The notes: generated from the letters alone by a model not told the origin. 6,225 nt of DNA from Saprospiraceae bacterium (GCA_013002475.1 JABDJM010000151.1:1-6225); one strand, 5' to 3'; shown: positions 1 to 6,020, numbered from the stretch's first letter. Numbers and translations: made by a program.

Positions 1-1
1 A

Positions 2-358
2 GCCTACCCAAGACTAAAGCTTAAATACTTTCAGGAGGGATACCTAAATTACTTCCTGAGCTATGAACCTTTCTATCTAGGGGGCTTTATGATGCTGGAG
101 TGGTTGTTCCGGGGGCTTTTAGTGATAGGAATGGTGAAATACTTAGGGCACAGAGCAATTCTTCCCATGGCAGCCTTATATTGCCTTATCCACTTTGGAA
201 AACCCATGGGTGAGTGCATCAGCTCTATCTTCGGTGGATACCTCTTGGGCGTCTTTGCCTATTACAGTCGCTCCATTTGGGGAGGGATCATCGTTCACAT
301 GGGGATCGCCTTTATGATGGACCTTGCCGCTCTCCTGGCTTGGTTCTTAAAAAGCTAA
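2..358 (+). CDS. CPBP-family intramembrane metalloprotease, C-terminal part (5' end outside window)
   Basis: The frame is open from the first bases of the window, so this is the last 118 residues of a longer protein; the Met codon at 89 is internal. Seen: several hydrophobic segments and the spaced motifs of the CPBP (CAAX protease and bacteriocin-processing, Rce1-like) family. Visible residue 33 is the Glu and 37 the Arg of an ExxxRG motif (LEWLFRG). His64 lies in the YCLIHFGKP segment, and a last-helix His99 is followed by Asp107. In the canonical EExxxR motif the first Glu is Leu here; single-Glu variants (WEFxFRG) are, from memory, also found in the family. Known of the family: polytopic membrane proteins, some of them proteases that act on prenylated proteins or peptides, many with unknown substrates. 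The next gene starts 2 bases after the stop, so co-transcription is likely. Family is confident; proteolytic activity is not shown. Confidence 0.82.
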   Translation, partial: AYPRLKLKYFQEGYLNYFLSYEPFYLGGFMMLEWLFRGLLVIGMVKYLGHRAILPMAALYCLIHFGKPMGECISSIFGGYLLGVFAYYSRSIWGGIIVHMGIAFMMDLAALLAWFLKS

Positions 359-360
359 AC

Positions 361-1014
361 ATGGCATTCGTTTGGTCATACAAAGGAAAAATAAAGCAAC
401 GTCAGCCCTACTTTCAGGAGCTTGCCAGGAACTTTGGTTTAGGCTATCAGGAAAAAGATGAGGAAGGCTTTGTGACTTTTTTAAAAGACATCAAGATCTT
501 TAAAATTGGACGTCCACAAAAGCAGATAAACAACATCGTTTTTTCGGAGGAGGATGATCCCATGGAAAACTTCTATTTCTTCGATTACCATTATGTAATC
601 TCTACTGGAAACTCTACCCAGATCATTGATCAAACAGTTTTCTTTGGACAAAGCAAAAAGCTTCTCCTCCCTGAATTTGAGTTAGTACCAAAATCATTCT
701 TCCACCGGGTGGGAGAGTTTTTTGGAAGAAAAAAACCTGACCTGGGAGATCCTTGGCTTACAGAAAAGTTTTTATTGAAGACTGAGTCTCCCAAAGTTTT
801 AGAATGGATCAATGAAAAAGAATTTCTGGATATCCTGGAAAGGAATCCCAAGCTCAGGATCTATGGATACAACTTTCAGCTTGTTCTTTTTAAGCATAGG
901 AAGCTGGCAAAGCGACAAACACTTCAGACAGTATTTCATTCCTATCGGACTCTCTATGAATTTTTCAAATCAAGGAAAGATTTTCTAAAAGGAGGCCTGG
1001 ATCAGGCAAAGTGA
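361..1014 (+). CDS. Hypothetical 217-residue soluble protein
   Basis: I do not recognise this gene with confidence. The ATG at 361 is chosen because it follows the upstream stop by 2 bases; an in-frame ATG at 214 would run out of frame through conserved CPBP codons. No signal peptide or membrane helix is visible, so a cytoplasmic protein is expected. It is basic, rich in Phe, Lys and Tyr, with a strongly basic C-terminal quarter. The order of segments is a short N-terminal helix, an FDYHY strand near residues 77-81, a QTVFF strand, an LLPEFELVPKSFF segment near 98-110, then an FxEKF-like strand and a helical tail. This order faintly recalls DUF3137-type proteins, but that is a guess. The last seven codons lie in the 78-bp direct repeat that also occurs at 3116-3193. 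In the other copy a single A-to-T change would turn the final Lys codon into a stop. Its 3' end overlaps the minus-strand stump by 13 bp. Confidence 0.8.
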   Translation: MAFVWSYKGKIKQRQPYFQELARNFGLGYQEKDEEGFVTFLKDIKIFKIGRPQKQINNIVFSEEDDPMENFYFFDYHYVISTGNSTQIIDQTVFFGQSKKLLLPEFELVPKSFFHRVGEFFGRKKPDLGDPWLTEKFLLKTESPKVLEWINEKEFLDILERNPKLRIYGYNFQLVLFKHRKLAKRQTLQTVFHSYRTLYEFFKSRKDFLKGGLDQAK

Positions 1015-1070
1015 ACAAGCATCCTGAAAAAGGCATAGAAAGTTGCTACCCAAAGTAACAGGATCAGGGC
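993..1070. repeat. 78-bp direct repeat, left copy
   Basis: Seen: 77 of 78 positions match 3116-3193 (offset 2123); the one mismatch is A at 1009 against T at 3132. Identity ends abruptly on both sides. On the plus strand the copy carries the last codons and stop of the 217-residue gene; on the minus strand it carries the last 22 codons and stop of the small membrane-protein gene. Near its left end is a short hairpin, GCCTG-GAT-CAGGC (995-1007), at the convergent stop codons; it lacks a T-tract, so termination is uncertain. The octamer GGATCAGG occurs near both ends of the repeat (999-1006 and 1061-1068). Confidence 0.95.
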
Positions 1071-1091
1071 AAGCTTCAAAACAGTATTCAT
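1002..1091 (-). pseudogene. 3' stump of the small membrane-protein gene (29 codons remain open)
   Basis: Read on the minus strand, codons for ALILLLWVATFYAFF and onward match residues 41-62 of the intact membrane protein at 3125-3313, with one Tyr-to-Phe change near the end. Upstream of the repeat edge the sequence is unrelated and adds only seven codons (MNTVLKL) from an ATG at 1091-1089. An in-frame TAA lies two codons further upstream, and AAGGA sits directly against the ATG, too close for a normal ribosome site. The remaining 29 residues could form one hydrophobic helix. I infer a broken duplicate made when the neighbouring segment arrived. It could still be translated as a single-helix micropeptide, but nothing in the sequence requires that. 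Confidence 0.65.
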
Positions 1092-1184
1092 TCCTTAAAC
1101 TGTATATGGTTATTGATTTTTATCAATCAATTCGATGACGGAAGTCCTATTAGAATTGGAAGGTATTTGTGAGGTTAGTGTGCT
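1092..1184 (+). promoter_or_regulatory. Upstream region of the secreted FecR/Ig gene, with a small inverted repeat
   Basis: This unique AT-rich stretch must hold the promoter of the next gene if that gene is transcribed alone. A perfect inverted repeat ATTGAT-TTTT-ATCAAT lies at 1112-1127 and could be an operator or a hairpin. TAGAATTG at 1151-1158 is one base off the Bacteroidota -7 consensus TAnnTTTG, with a poor TTCG about 16 bases upstream in the -33 place. GAGG at 1171-1174 is a possible ribosome site for the ATG at 1185. All of these are weak matches. Confidence 0.3.
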
Positions 1185-3068
1185 ATGATAGTATTAAAAC
1201 AGAAGCTTTATAAATCAGTGATGAAAAGCACGAAGCAATTTTTCACTTTGTTATTCGTCGCATTCCTGCTCATCCTTTCTAGTTCAAAAAGTTACGGACA
1301 AGAAACCTATAGTTCAATACTAAATGATATTGACAGACGCGAGGGAGTTGAAATCGGACAATTGGAATGGCAATTGAAGGATCCGGGATGGTGGCAATAT
1401 TCTCCAAGTTGTGACGCGAGCAAATGGATTTCAGTTGGCGACAATTATGAACGCCGGGATGATTACCGTGCTCGTTGCGATTTGCAGGTTCACGATTACG
1501 AAACGGAAGTGGTTCCTACACTTACTGAAGCAGTTGAAATCAATGTACCTGAAGACGGTAGAATACTCATTTATTATGAGCTAAAGGAAGAAGAGGGATA
1601 CGAGCTGGAACCCAACCTATCTGCCCATTTGCATTCTGATAGAGGTCCAGTGCAATCTATACATGGGTGGCTGGGTGGTAAAAACAAATTTTTGCCTTCG
1701 CCCGCCCATGATAATGACTTTTTTTCAGCCGTATATAAAGGCGATAAAATTGTAGTAAAATCGGAGGCCCGCTTGCGCTCTGGTCCAGGCGAGAGAGCCT
1801 TCTTTCCTTGTGATTTAAAAGTCAAGGCTTTTTTGTTGCCCTCTGGGGGACCAAAGATTAAGATACCTGATGGAGGAACAGATAATAACAAGGAAGGAAA
1901 GGTTTTGTCTATAAATGGTCCAACCTTCGAAGGGTGTTATACTTCAGAATCCGGGAATGGCCCTTGGAAAGAAGTTAAAGTTGGTGATCCAGTATATATC
2001 GATCGCTTCTACAAAACTGATAAGAATACTGGAGCAGAACTGCGGTTACCATCTCCTCATAGCGACACAAGGATAAAACTCAGGCGGAATACGAAAATCA
2101 GAATTGTTAAACGCATACATAAAACTAAGAGGAGTGGTGTATTTCTAGTTGTAGGGAGGTTAATGTCTTTATTTGGAGGTGACAAATCTAAAGGATATGC
2201 TGTCGAAACTTATAATTGCATTGCGGCAGTTGAAGGAACAGAGTTTGAGGTGGCATATGATAGTTTATTAAAGCAATCGACCGTTTCAGTATCTGAAGGG
2301 GAGGTTAATGTCAGTTGTAAAAATGATCCGCTGAAGTCACATAATCTAATTGCTGGCGAAAAGGCAACAGTGAATGACGATTGTCTCCTTCAAAAAAGTA
2401 ATGGAGTCCATGACCCAAGAGTTCAAAATCCCGAACCTACCACTGTAGCCACAATGAACCTTGATAAAACATCCTTTGAACCAGGCGAGATGATCAATGT
2501 ACATTTTAAAGCGCCAGGCACCTTTCCCAATAATGCATGGATTGGTATCATTCCGTCCAGCATCCCACATGGAAGCGAAGAAGAAAATGAGAAGCATGAC
2601 GTGGCCTATCAATATCTGGACAAACGAACTTCAGGAACATTCTCATTTAGAGCTCCAGCAATCGAAGGTAACTACGACTTTAGAATGCATAATACCAGTT
2701 CAAATGGCAAAGAAGTGACCCATGTTTCTTTTACAGTACGCAAAAGTATTGACCTCAATAGTGTACCGACAATAAGACTAGACAAAACATCTTTTCAGCC
2801 AGGAGAGATGATCAATGTACATTTTACTGCACCCGGCAGCTTTCCAAATAATGCATGGATAGGTATCATTCCGTCCAGCATCCCACATGGGAGCGAAGAA
2901 GAAAATGAGAAACATGACGTGGCATATCAATATCTGAACAAACGGACTTCAGGAACATTCTCATTTAGAGCTCCAGCAATCGAAGGTAGATATGACTTTA
3001 GAATGCACAATACCAGTTCAAATGGTAAAGAAGTGACCCATGTTTCTTTCAGAGTAATTAGTTTTTAA
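1185..3068 (+). CDS. Secreted protein with FecR-like domain and two C-terminal Ig-like repeats
   Basis: Protein of 627 residues. An N-terminal basic stretch and a hydrophobic run (about 19-33) ending in SKSYG-QE look like a signal peptide cut before Gln39. Start is unsettled: 1185 has GAGG ten bases upstream, while the ATG at 1221 (Met13) gives a tighter 26-residue signal peptide. Residues 40-220 are a beta-rich, Trp- and Cys-containing domain I do not recognise. Residues about 237-400 fit a FecR domain: WKEVKVGD, then T-GAELRL, LRRNTKIRI, VEGTEFEV (349-356), SVSEGEVNV (368-376) and AGEKA. Residues 425-627 are two tandem copies of a domain of about 100 residues with AWIGIIPSSIPHG and YDFRM. 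There is no transmembrane anchor, sigma-regulator N-terminal region or recognisable type IX sorting domain. Known: FecR domains occur in TonB signalling anti-sigma proteins and, separately, in secreted surface proteins; this matches the latter. A role at the cell surface or in the periplasm is inference. The gene is the only content of a segment bracketed by 78-bp direct repeats. Confidence 0.85.
   Translation: MIVLKQKLYKSVMKSTKQFFTLLFVAFLLILSSSKSYGQETYSSILNDIDRREGVEIGQLEWQLKDPGWWQYSPSCDASKWISVGDNYERRDDYRARCDLQVHDYETEVVPTLTEAVEINVPEDGRILIYYELKEEEGYELEPNLSAHLHSDRGPVQSIHGWLGGKNKFLPSPAHDNDFFSAVYKGDKIVVKSEARLRSGPGERAFFPCDLKVKAFLLPSGGPKIKIPDGGTDNNKEGKVLSINGPTFEGCYTSESGNGPWKEVKVGDPVYIDRFYKTDKNTGAELRLPSPHSDTRIKLRRNTKIRIVKRIHKTKRSGVFLVVGRLMSLFGGDKSKGYAVETYNCIAAVEGTEFEVAYDSLLKQSTVSVSEGEVNVSCKNDPLKSHNLIAGEKATVNDDCLLQKSNGVHDPRVQNPEPTTVATMNLDKTSFEPGEMINVHFKAPGTFPNNAWIGIIPSSIPHGSEEENEKHDVAYQYLDKRTSGTFSFRAPAIEGNYDFRMHNTSSNGKEVTHVSFTVRKSIDLNSVPTIRLDKTSFQPGEMINVHFTAPGSFPNNAWIGIIPSSIPHGSEEENEKHDVAYQYLNKRTSGTFSFRAPAIEGRYDFRMHNTSSNGKEVTHVSFRVISF
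2451..3065 (+). repeat. Tandem 318-bp intragenic duplication (two Ig-like domain copies)
   Basis: The second copy is shifted by exactly 318 bp (106 codons); equivalent Asp codons are at 2463 and 2781. Over 91 residues from LDKTSF to HVSF, 86 are identical (changes E/Q, K/T, T/S, D/N, N/R). By hand count about 25 of 276 bases differ, many of them silent. Runs of over 40 identical bases occur around the SGTFSFRAPAIEG codons. The domain looks like a beta-sandwich with a conserved WIGI core and a GxYDFRMHN turn. A distant likeness to SKICH-type folds is only a guess. Confidence 0.9.
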
Positions 3069-3097
3069 ATCCGATCGAAAATAAAATCGCGGGTTGA

Positions 3098-3113
3098 AGG
3101 TTTCAGTAAACCT
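3098..3113 (+). terminator. Weak candidate hairpin after the secreted-protein gene
   Basis: AGGTTT-CAGT-AAACCT is a perfect 6-bp stem with a 4-base loop, 30 bases past the stop codon and just before the right direct repeat. There is no T-tract after it, so intrinsic termination is doubtful; it may simply mark the edge of the inserted segment. Confidence 0.3.
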
Positions 3114-3115
3114 AC

Positions 3116-3193
3116 AGGCCTGGATCAGGCATAGTGAACAAGCATCCTGAAAAAGGCATAGAAAGTTGCTACCCAAAGTAACAGGATCAGGGC
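3116..3193. repeat. 78-bp direct repeat, right copy
   Basis: Partner of 993-1070 with one mismatch (T at 3132). On the minus strand it is the functional 3' end (codons 41-62 and stop) of the small membrane-protein gene, whose upstream part continues unbroken to the right. On the plus strand it carries the equivalent of the last codons of the 217-residue gene without the body of that gene, and reads TAG-TGA as tandem stops. This copy is therefore native to the membrane-protein gene and displaced for the 217-residue gene. Confidence 0.95.
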
Positions 3194-3313
3194 CGAAACG
3201 AAACCGTTTCTTCTTTCATTAGACTTTCTGAAATATTGTTGGCTGATTACAAAAAGGAGTCCCACAAATAGAAGGCCGACAAGAAGCAAAACAAAAAAAG
3301 AAATGGATTCCAT
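3125..3313 (-). CDS. Small two-helix membrane protein (62 residues)
   Basis: The start is the ATG at 3313-3311, which shares one base with the dapA stop (TGATG), a typical coupled arrangement. A longer open frame up to 3415 only reads dapA out of frame. The protein is almost all membrane: hydrophobic residues about 5-24, a basic polar loop (about 25-37, QQYFRKSNERRNG), and a second hydrophobic span about 38-58 containing LILLLWVATFYAFF. The positive charge in the loop predicts that the loop is cytoplasmic with both ends outside. No family is recognised and no function can be given. Its link with dapA may only be positional. Its last 22 codons are duplicated at 1002-1070, which argues that this is the intact ancestral copy. 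Confidence 0.72.
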   Translation of the reverse strand: MESISFFVLLLVGLLFVGLLFVISQQYFRKSNERRNGFVSALILLLWVATFYAFFRMLVHYA

Positions 3314-4206
3314 CAGGCTTTCGCTGCGGATTTCATATTGCGAAGTGCCCGGGTAAGTTGTTCCTGTGTTTCCTTTTTGAGTGGAACCAAAGGAAGACGG
3401 ACCTCTGTTTGGCAAAGTCCCAAAAGGTTTAGCAAGCCTTTGATGCCTGCGGGATTCCCATCGGCATACAGAGGTTTATGAAAATCCAACAATTCCAAAT
3501 GTCTTTCCCGTGCTTTGTCAAAATTCCCGATTAAAGATTCCTGGATCATTGAATTTGTTTGAACCGGCAATGCATTAGCAATTACAGAGATGAGGCCTTT
3601 CCCTCCACAGGACATCAGGCCCAGCGCTGTGGGGTCATCCCCACTTAGTACGTCAAAACCTTCCGGGGCATGTTTGATAATCTGACTTCCCTGAACTATA
3701 TCTCCGGAAGCCTCTTTAACGGCCACTATATTGTTGTGTGCTTCCGCCAATCGAAGAGTGGTTTCAGGCAAAACATTAGATCCTGTTCTTCCGGGTACAT
3801 TGTATAAGATCACAGGAAGCGGCGAAGCATCGGCCACCCGCATATAATGCTGATAAATTCCTTCCTGGCTTGGCTTATTATAGGATGGCGAACTGCTCAA
3901 TATCCCATCAAAGCCTTCAAAATCAAATTCTTTGATCCGATCCAACAGGGCGGTCGTATTGTTTTGACCAAAATATCCTGCAACGACCGGAAGTCTTCCC
4001 CGGTTAATATTCTTTACGCAATCAAACACCGCTAAACATTCCTTACTAGTAAGAGTCACAGATTCTCCCGTGGTTCCAAGAGCAACTAAATAATCAACTC
4101 CTCCCTCGATCACATGGGCTGTGATCTTTTCCAAAGCAGGAAAGTCTACCCTCCCATTTTTCATGGGGGTAACCAAAGCAACTCCTAATCCTCTAAATTT
4201 TGACAT
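3313..4206 (-). CDS. dapA: 4-hydroxy-tetrahydrodipicolinate synthase
   Basis: Condenses pyruvate with L-aspartate 4-semialdehyde to give 4-hydroxy-tetrahydrodipicolinate, the committed step of the diaminopimelate/lysine pathway; cytoplasmic, usually a tetramer of TIM barrels. Length is 297 residues, normal for the family. Seen: GTTGE at 44-48 holding the two pyruvate-site Thr (45, 46), the SYNKPSQEG segment with Tyr109, YNVPGRT with Tyr135 and Arg140, the Schiff-base lysine Lys164 in VKEASGD, and SGDD at 188-191. All catalytic-triad residues are present, so the enzyme should be active. GTTGE plus the conserved Arg140 favour DapA over the related N-acetylneuraminate lyase. The start lies one base after the stop of the DUF6913-like gene and the stop overlaps the next start by one base, so it sits in the middle of a compact operon. 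No clear ribosome site precedes the ATG. Confidence 0.96.
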   Translation of the reverse strand: MSKFRGLGVALVTPMKNGRVDFPALEKITAHVIEGGVDYLVALGTTGESVTLTSKECLAVFDCVKNINRGRLPVVAGYFGQNNTTALLDRIKEFDFEGFDGILSSSPSYNKPSQEGIYQHYMRVADASPLPVILYNVPGRTGSNVLPETTLRLAEAHNNIVAVKEASGDIVQGSQIIKHAPEGFDVLSGDDPTALGLMSCGGKGLISVIANALPVQTNSMIQESLIGNFDKARERHLELLDFHKPLYADGNPAGIKGLLNLLGLCQTEVRLPLVPLKKETQEQLTRALRNMKSAAKA

Positions 4207-4207
4207 G

Positions 4208-4690
4208 CTATTGCGTGTTCATTTTTTTTGTAAAAAATTCTACCTGGTCTAGAAAATTCCGTTGATTGGTAGAATTAGTTTCTATCATCAGATCAAATGC
4301 TAAGGTATTTTGTATGGATGGCCCCACCCGCAATTTGGCGATAGACCTTGCTGCAATATCCACTAGTGACTGGGCATCAGAGAGACAAAACAACAGATCA
4401 AAGTCTGTCCTTACAAATTGCTCGACCTTTTCACTTTTGTTTTTCCCGATCCAGGATAATTCAGTATTGCAAAAATGATCGAAGGTGTAGTTAGGTTGGT
4501 TTTCTTTCTCGTTTAGATATCCAAGCAGCTTTACTTTTTTGTCTTGCTTTTTTAACGACTCTGCATAATGCAAAATTGCCTTTCTGTCATCCAGGCCGGT
4601 GGCATCAAAAAGGATTCCAACAGAGTGCACCGAATCAAAATTCGTTGATTCCCTGATAGCAGAATGAGACTGCACCTCTTTGAGGATCAT
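4208..4690 (-). CDS. DUF6913-like protein of unknown function
   Basis: Protein of 160 residues without signal peptide or membrane helix. Seen: an alpha/beta pattern with a strand VGILFDATG (24-32), a second strand KVKLLGYL (52-59), ELSWIGKN (77-84), then FVRTDFDLLFCLS (92-104) and a helix IAARSIAKLRVGPS (112-125). From memory this matches the DUF6913 family of Bacteroidota, often found beside dapA; the assignment rests on motif recall. Function is unknown. The first ATG after the upstream in-frame stop is used; another ATG a few bases upstream is out of frame. It ends one base before the dapA start and so is probably translated on the same message. A role connected to lysine or peptidoglycan precursor supply is suggested only by that position. 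Confidence 0.8.
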   Translation of the reverse strand: MILKEVQSHSAIRESTNFDSVHSVGILFDATGLDDRKAILHYAESLKKQDKKVKLLGYLNEKENQPNYTFDHFCNTELSWIGKNKSEKVEQFVRTDFDLLFCLSDAQSLVDIAARSIAKLRVGPSIQNTLAFDLMIETNSTNQRNFLDQVEFFTKKMNTQ

Positions 4691-4739
4691 GCGGTCATGT
4701 AATCTGTGTCGTATTTTTTTTATGAATTCCAGAGGTCAA

Positions 4740-4827
4740 AGAGATTGGTGAATGTTGATTGCTAATTGTTGATTGTTGATTGCAAATGCTAATTGGAGAA
4801 ATCAACAATAATCAATCTCTCCAATTA
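4740..4827. repeat. Intergenic TTGATTG-rich tandem and inverted repeats
   Basis: In the 147-bp spacer between accA and the DUF6913-like gene, TGTTGATTG occurs at 4753-4761, 4767-4775 and 4774-4782, and TGCTAATTG at 4760-4768 and 4787-4795. Two inverted repeats share bases: 4740-4760 with 4800-4820 (18 of 21 pair) and TAATTGGAGA at 4790-4799 with its perfect complement at 4818-4827. Only one of the two hairpins can form at a time. There is no strong T-tract next to the stems on the minus strand. It may be a terminator for accA, an attenuator for the downstream genes, or a dispersed intergenic repeat. Confidence 0.7.
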
Positions 4828-4837
4828 ACAATCTTTC

Positions 4838-5818
4838 CTAGTCTTGTTCATTTGGCACCTCAACTTCCTTTGCGGCAAATCTTCCCATCTTACTATACTT
4901 ATCGATCCTTTGCCTGATCCTTTCTTCAGGATCGAGTTCCTGCAATTCTGCAATGGCTTTTTTAATATGCCGCTTTAGCAACTTGGTCATTTCTTCGGCC
5001 TGGGTATGAGCTCCTCCTGTGGGTTCTTTAATGATCCCATCGATGAGGCCAAAGTCATACATATGATCCGCAGTTAGCTTTAATGCTTCTGCCGCTTGTT
5101 CTTTATAATCCCAACTCCTCCAAAGGATCGAGCTACATGATTCCGGACTGATCACCGAGTACCAGGTATTTTCCAGCATGTAGATCCTATCCCCCAAACC
5201 AATACCAATTGCCCCTCCACTTGCTCCTTCGCCAATCACCACACAAACGATAGGCACGGTCAATTGGGCCATTTCTACCAGGTTCCTGGCAATCGCCTCA
5301 GCCTGTCCCCGCTCTTCAGCCTCAATGCCGGGATAGGCTCCCGGAGTGTCGATCAGACAAACAATCGGGTGTCTGTAGCGCTCAGCCAGCTTCATCAACC
5401 GAAGAGCTTTTCGGTAACCTTCGGGATTCGCCATCCCAAAATTCCGGTACTGCCGCATTTTGGTATTGCCACCCTTTTGATGACCGAGGATCACCACATT
5501 CTGCCCATCCAGATTTCCCAACCCTCCTACGATGGCTTTATCATCGCCAAAGTATCGATCGCCTTGAAGTTCCACGAACTTCTTGCACATCTGTTCTATA
5601 TAGTATAGGGTATGGGGACGCTCAGGATGCCGACTTAGTTGCACCTTTTGCCATCCGGTCAGGTTGGAATAGATCTTCTTTTGGGTCTTCTTTATTTTGG
5701 ATTCCAGCTCTTGAATTTTATCAGAAAGGTCTATCTCCCCTGCCTGGGCGACCTCCTTCATCTTTTCGAGCTGTTCGTATAAGGCCTCCAGCGGTTTCTC
5801 GAAGTCTAGGAAAATCAT
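4838..5818 (-). CDS. accA: Acetyl-CoA carboxylase carboxyltransferase subunit alpha
   Basis: With AccD forms the carboxyltransferase that moves the carboxyl group from carboxybiotin on AccB to acetyl-CoA, giving malonyl-CoA for fatty-acid synthesis; cytoplasmic. Length is 326 residues, close to the usual 315-325. Seen: the N-terminal helical segment [15 protein letters not shown] with a charged coiled-coil-like stretch (8-50), the HPERPHT segment (64-70), GDRYFGDD (86-93), GHQKG (112-116), DTPGAYPG (157-164), the glycine-rich GEGASGGA oxyanion-type loop (196-203), [11 protein letters not shown] (224-234) and a helical, charged C-terminus. No zinc-finger region is expected in this subunit. No key residue appears to be missing. 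The ATG at 5818 matches the family start and is followed by FLDFEKP; no Shine-Dalgarno site is visible. No accD is in the window, as is usual where the two subunits are encoded apart. Confidence 0.97.
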   Translation of the reverse strand: MIFLDFEKPLEALYEQLEKMKEVAQAGEIDLSDKIQELESKIKKTQKKIYSNLTGWQKVQLSRHPERPHTLYYIEQMCKKFVELQGDRYFGDDKAIVGGLGNLDGQNVVILGHQKGGNTKMRQYRNFGMANPEGYRKALRLMKLAERYRHPIVCLIDTPGAYPGIEAEERGQAEAIARNLVEMAQLTVPIVCVVIGEGASGGAIGIGLGDRIYMLENTWYSVISPESCSSILWRSWDYKEQAAEALKLTADHMYDFGLIDGIIKEPTGGAHTQAEEMTKLLKRHIKKAIAELQELDPEERIRQRIDKYSKMGRFAAKEVEVPNEQD

Positions 5819-5957
5819 ACGATCAATTTTGGTCCAGGATACTGCTAATTAATACGAATTGAAGTTTCAGTGATTGTGGTAGGTAATGCTAATGCCTGGA
5901 CAATATGCAATTTTTAGCCTTGGGGGCGACAGGTAAAAGTAGGCAAGAAAAGGCAGG
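5819..5957 (-). promoter_or_regulatory. Presumed accA promoter region
   Basis: This 139-bp non-coding stretch lies between a candidate terminator and the accA start, so an accA promoter is expected here. On the minus strand I find only a partial match, TACTTTTA, to the Bacteroidota -7 motif TAnnTTTG, near 5933-5940, and no convincing -33 partner. Nothing resembles a riboswitch or a FapR/FabT-type palindrome. Confidence 0.25.
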
Positions 5958-5983
5958 AAAAACGGCTTTTTGAACCGATTTTT
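5958..5983 (-). terminator. Candidate intrinsic terminator of the gene at the right edge
   Basis: On the minus strand the bases read as a stem AAAAA-CGGTT against AGCCG-TTTTT with one bulged T, one G-T pair and a short A-rich loop, ending in a T run. It lies about 37 bases past the stop of the upstream gene. The stem is AT-rich and its T run is also the 3' arm, so strength is uncertain; the A/T arms would let it work in either direction. Confidence 0.4.
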
Positions 5984-6020
5984 AGGATTTTTCCATCGAA
6001 ATCACTGAAAATCAAGCAGC

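Noticed and set aside
214..360. N-terminal extension of the 217-residue protein back to an ATG at 214
   Set aside because: It would read through the conserved CPBP codons out of frame and gives a low-complexity, Arg/His-rich sequence; the ATG at 361 right after the CPBP stop is the natural start.
986..1058. AAAAGGAGG followed by a 15-codon frame starting at GTG 1011
   Set aside because: The spacing of about 16 bases is too long for a Shine-Dalgarno site, the purine run is simply Lys-Gly-Gly codons of the 217-residue gene, and the short frame has no other support.
1574..1891. Minus-strand open frame inside the secreted-protein gene
   Set aside because: Antisense shadow with Pro/Ser-rich translation; the plus-strand frame has a signal peptide and recognisable domains through the same region.
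2451..3065. Type IX secretion C-terminal sorting domain at the end of the secreted protein
   Set aside because: The C-terminus is simply the end of the second Ig-like repeat; the usual glycine- and lysine-bearing sorting motifs are absent.
993..3193. Insertion sequence or composite transposon
   Set aside because: No transposase, no terminal inverted repeats, and the flanking repeats are 78-bp pieces of local genes rather than IS ends.
3314..3415. N-terminal extension of the small membrane protein to an ATG at 3415
   Set aside because: These codons are the dapA 3' end read in another frame; the ATG overlapping the dapA stop gives a clean two-helix protein.
5264..5608. Plus-strand open frame of 114 codons inside accA
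   Set aside because: It lies antisense to strongly conserved accA codons, and its translation shows no recognisable domain.
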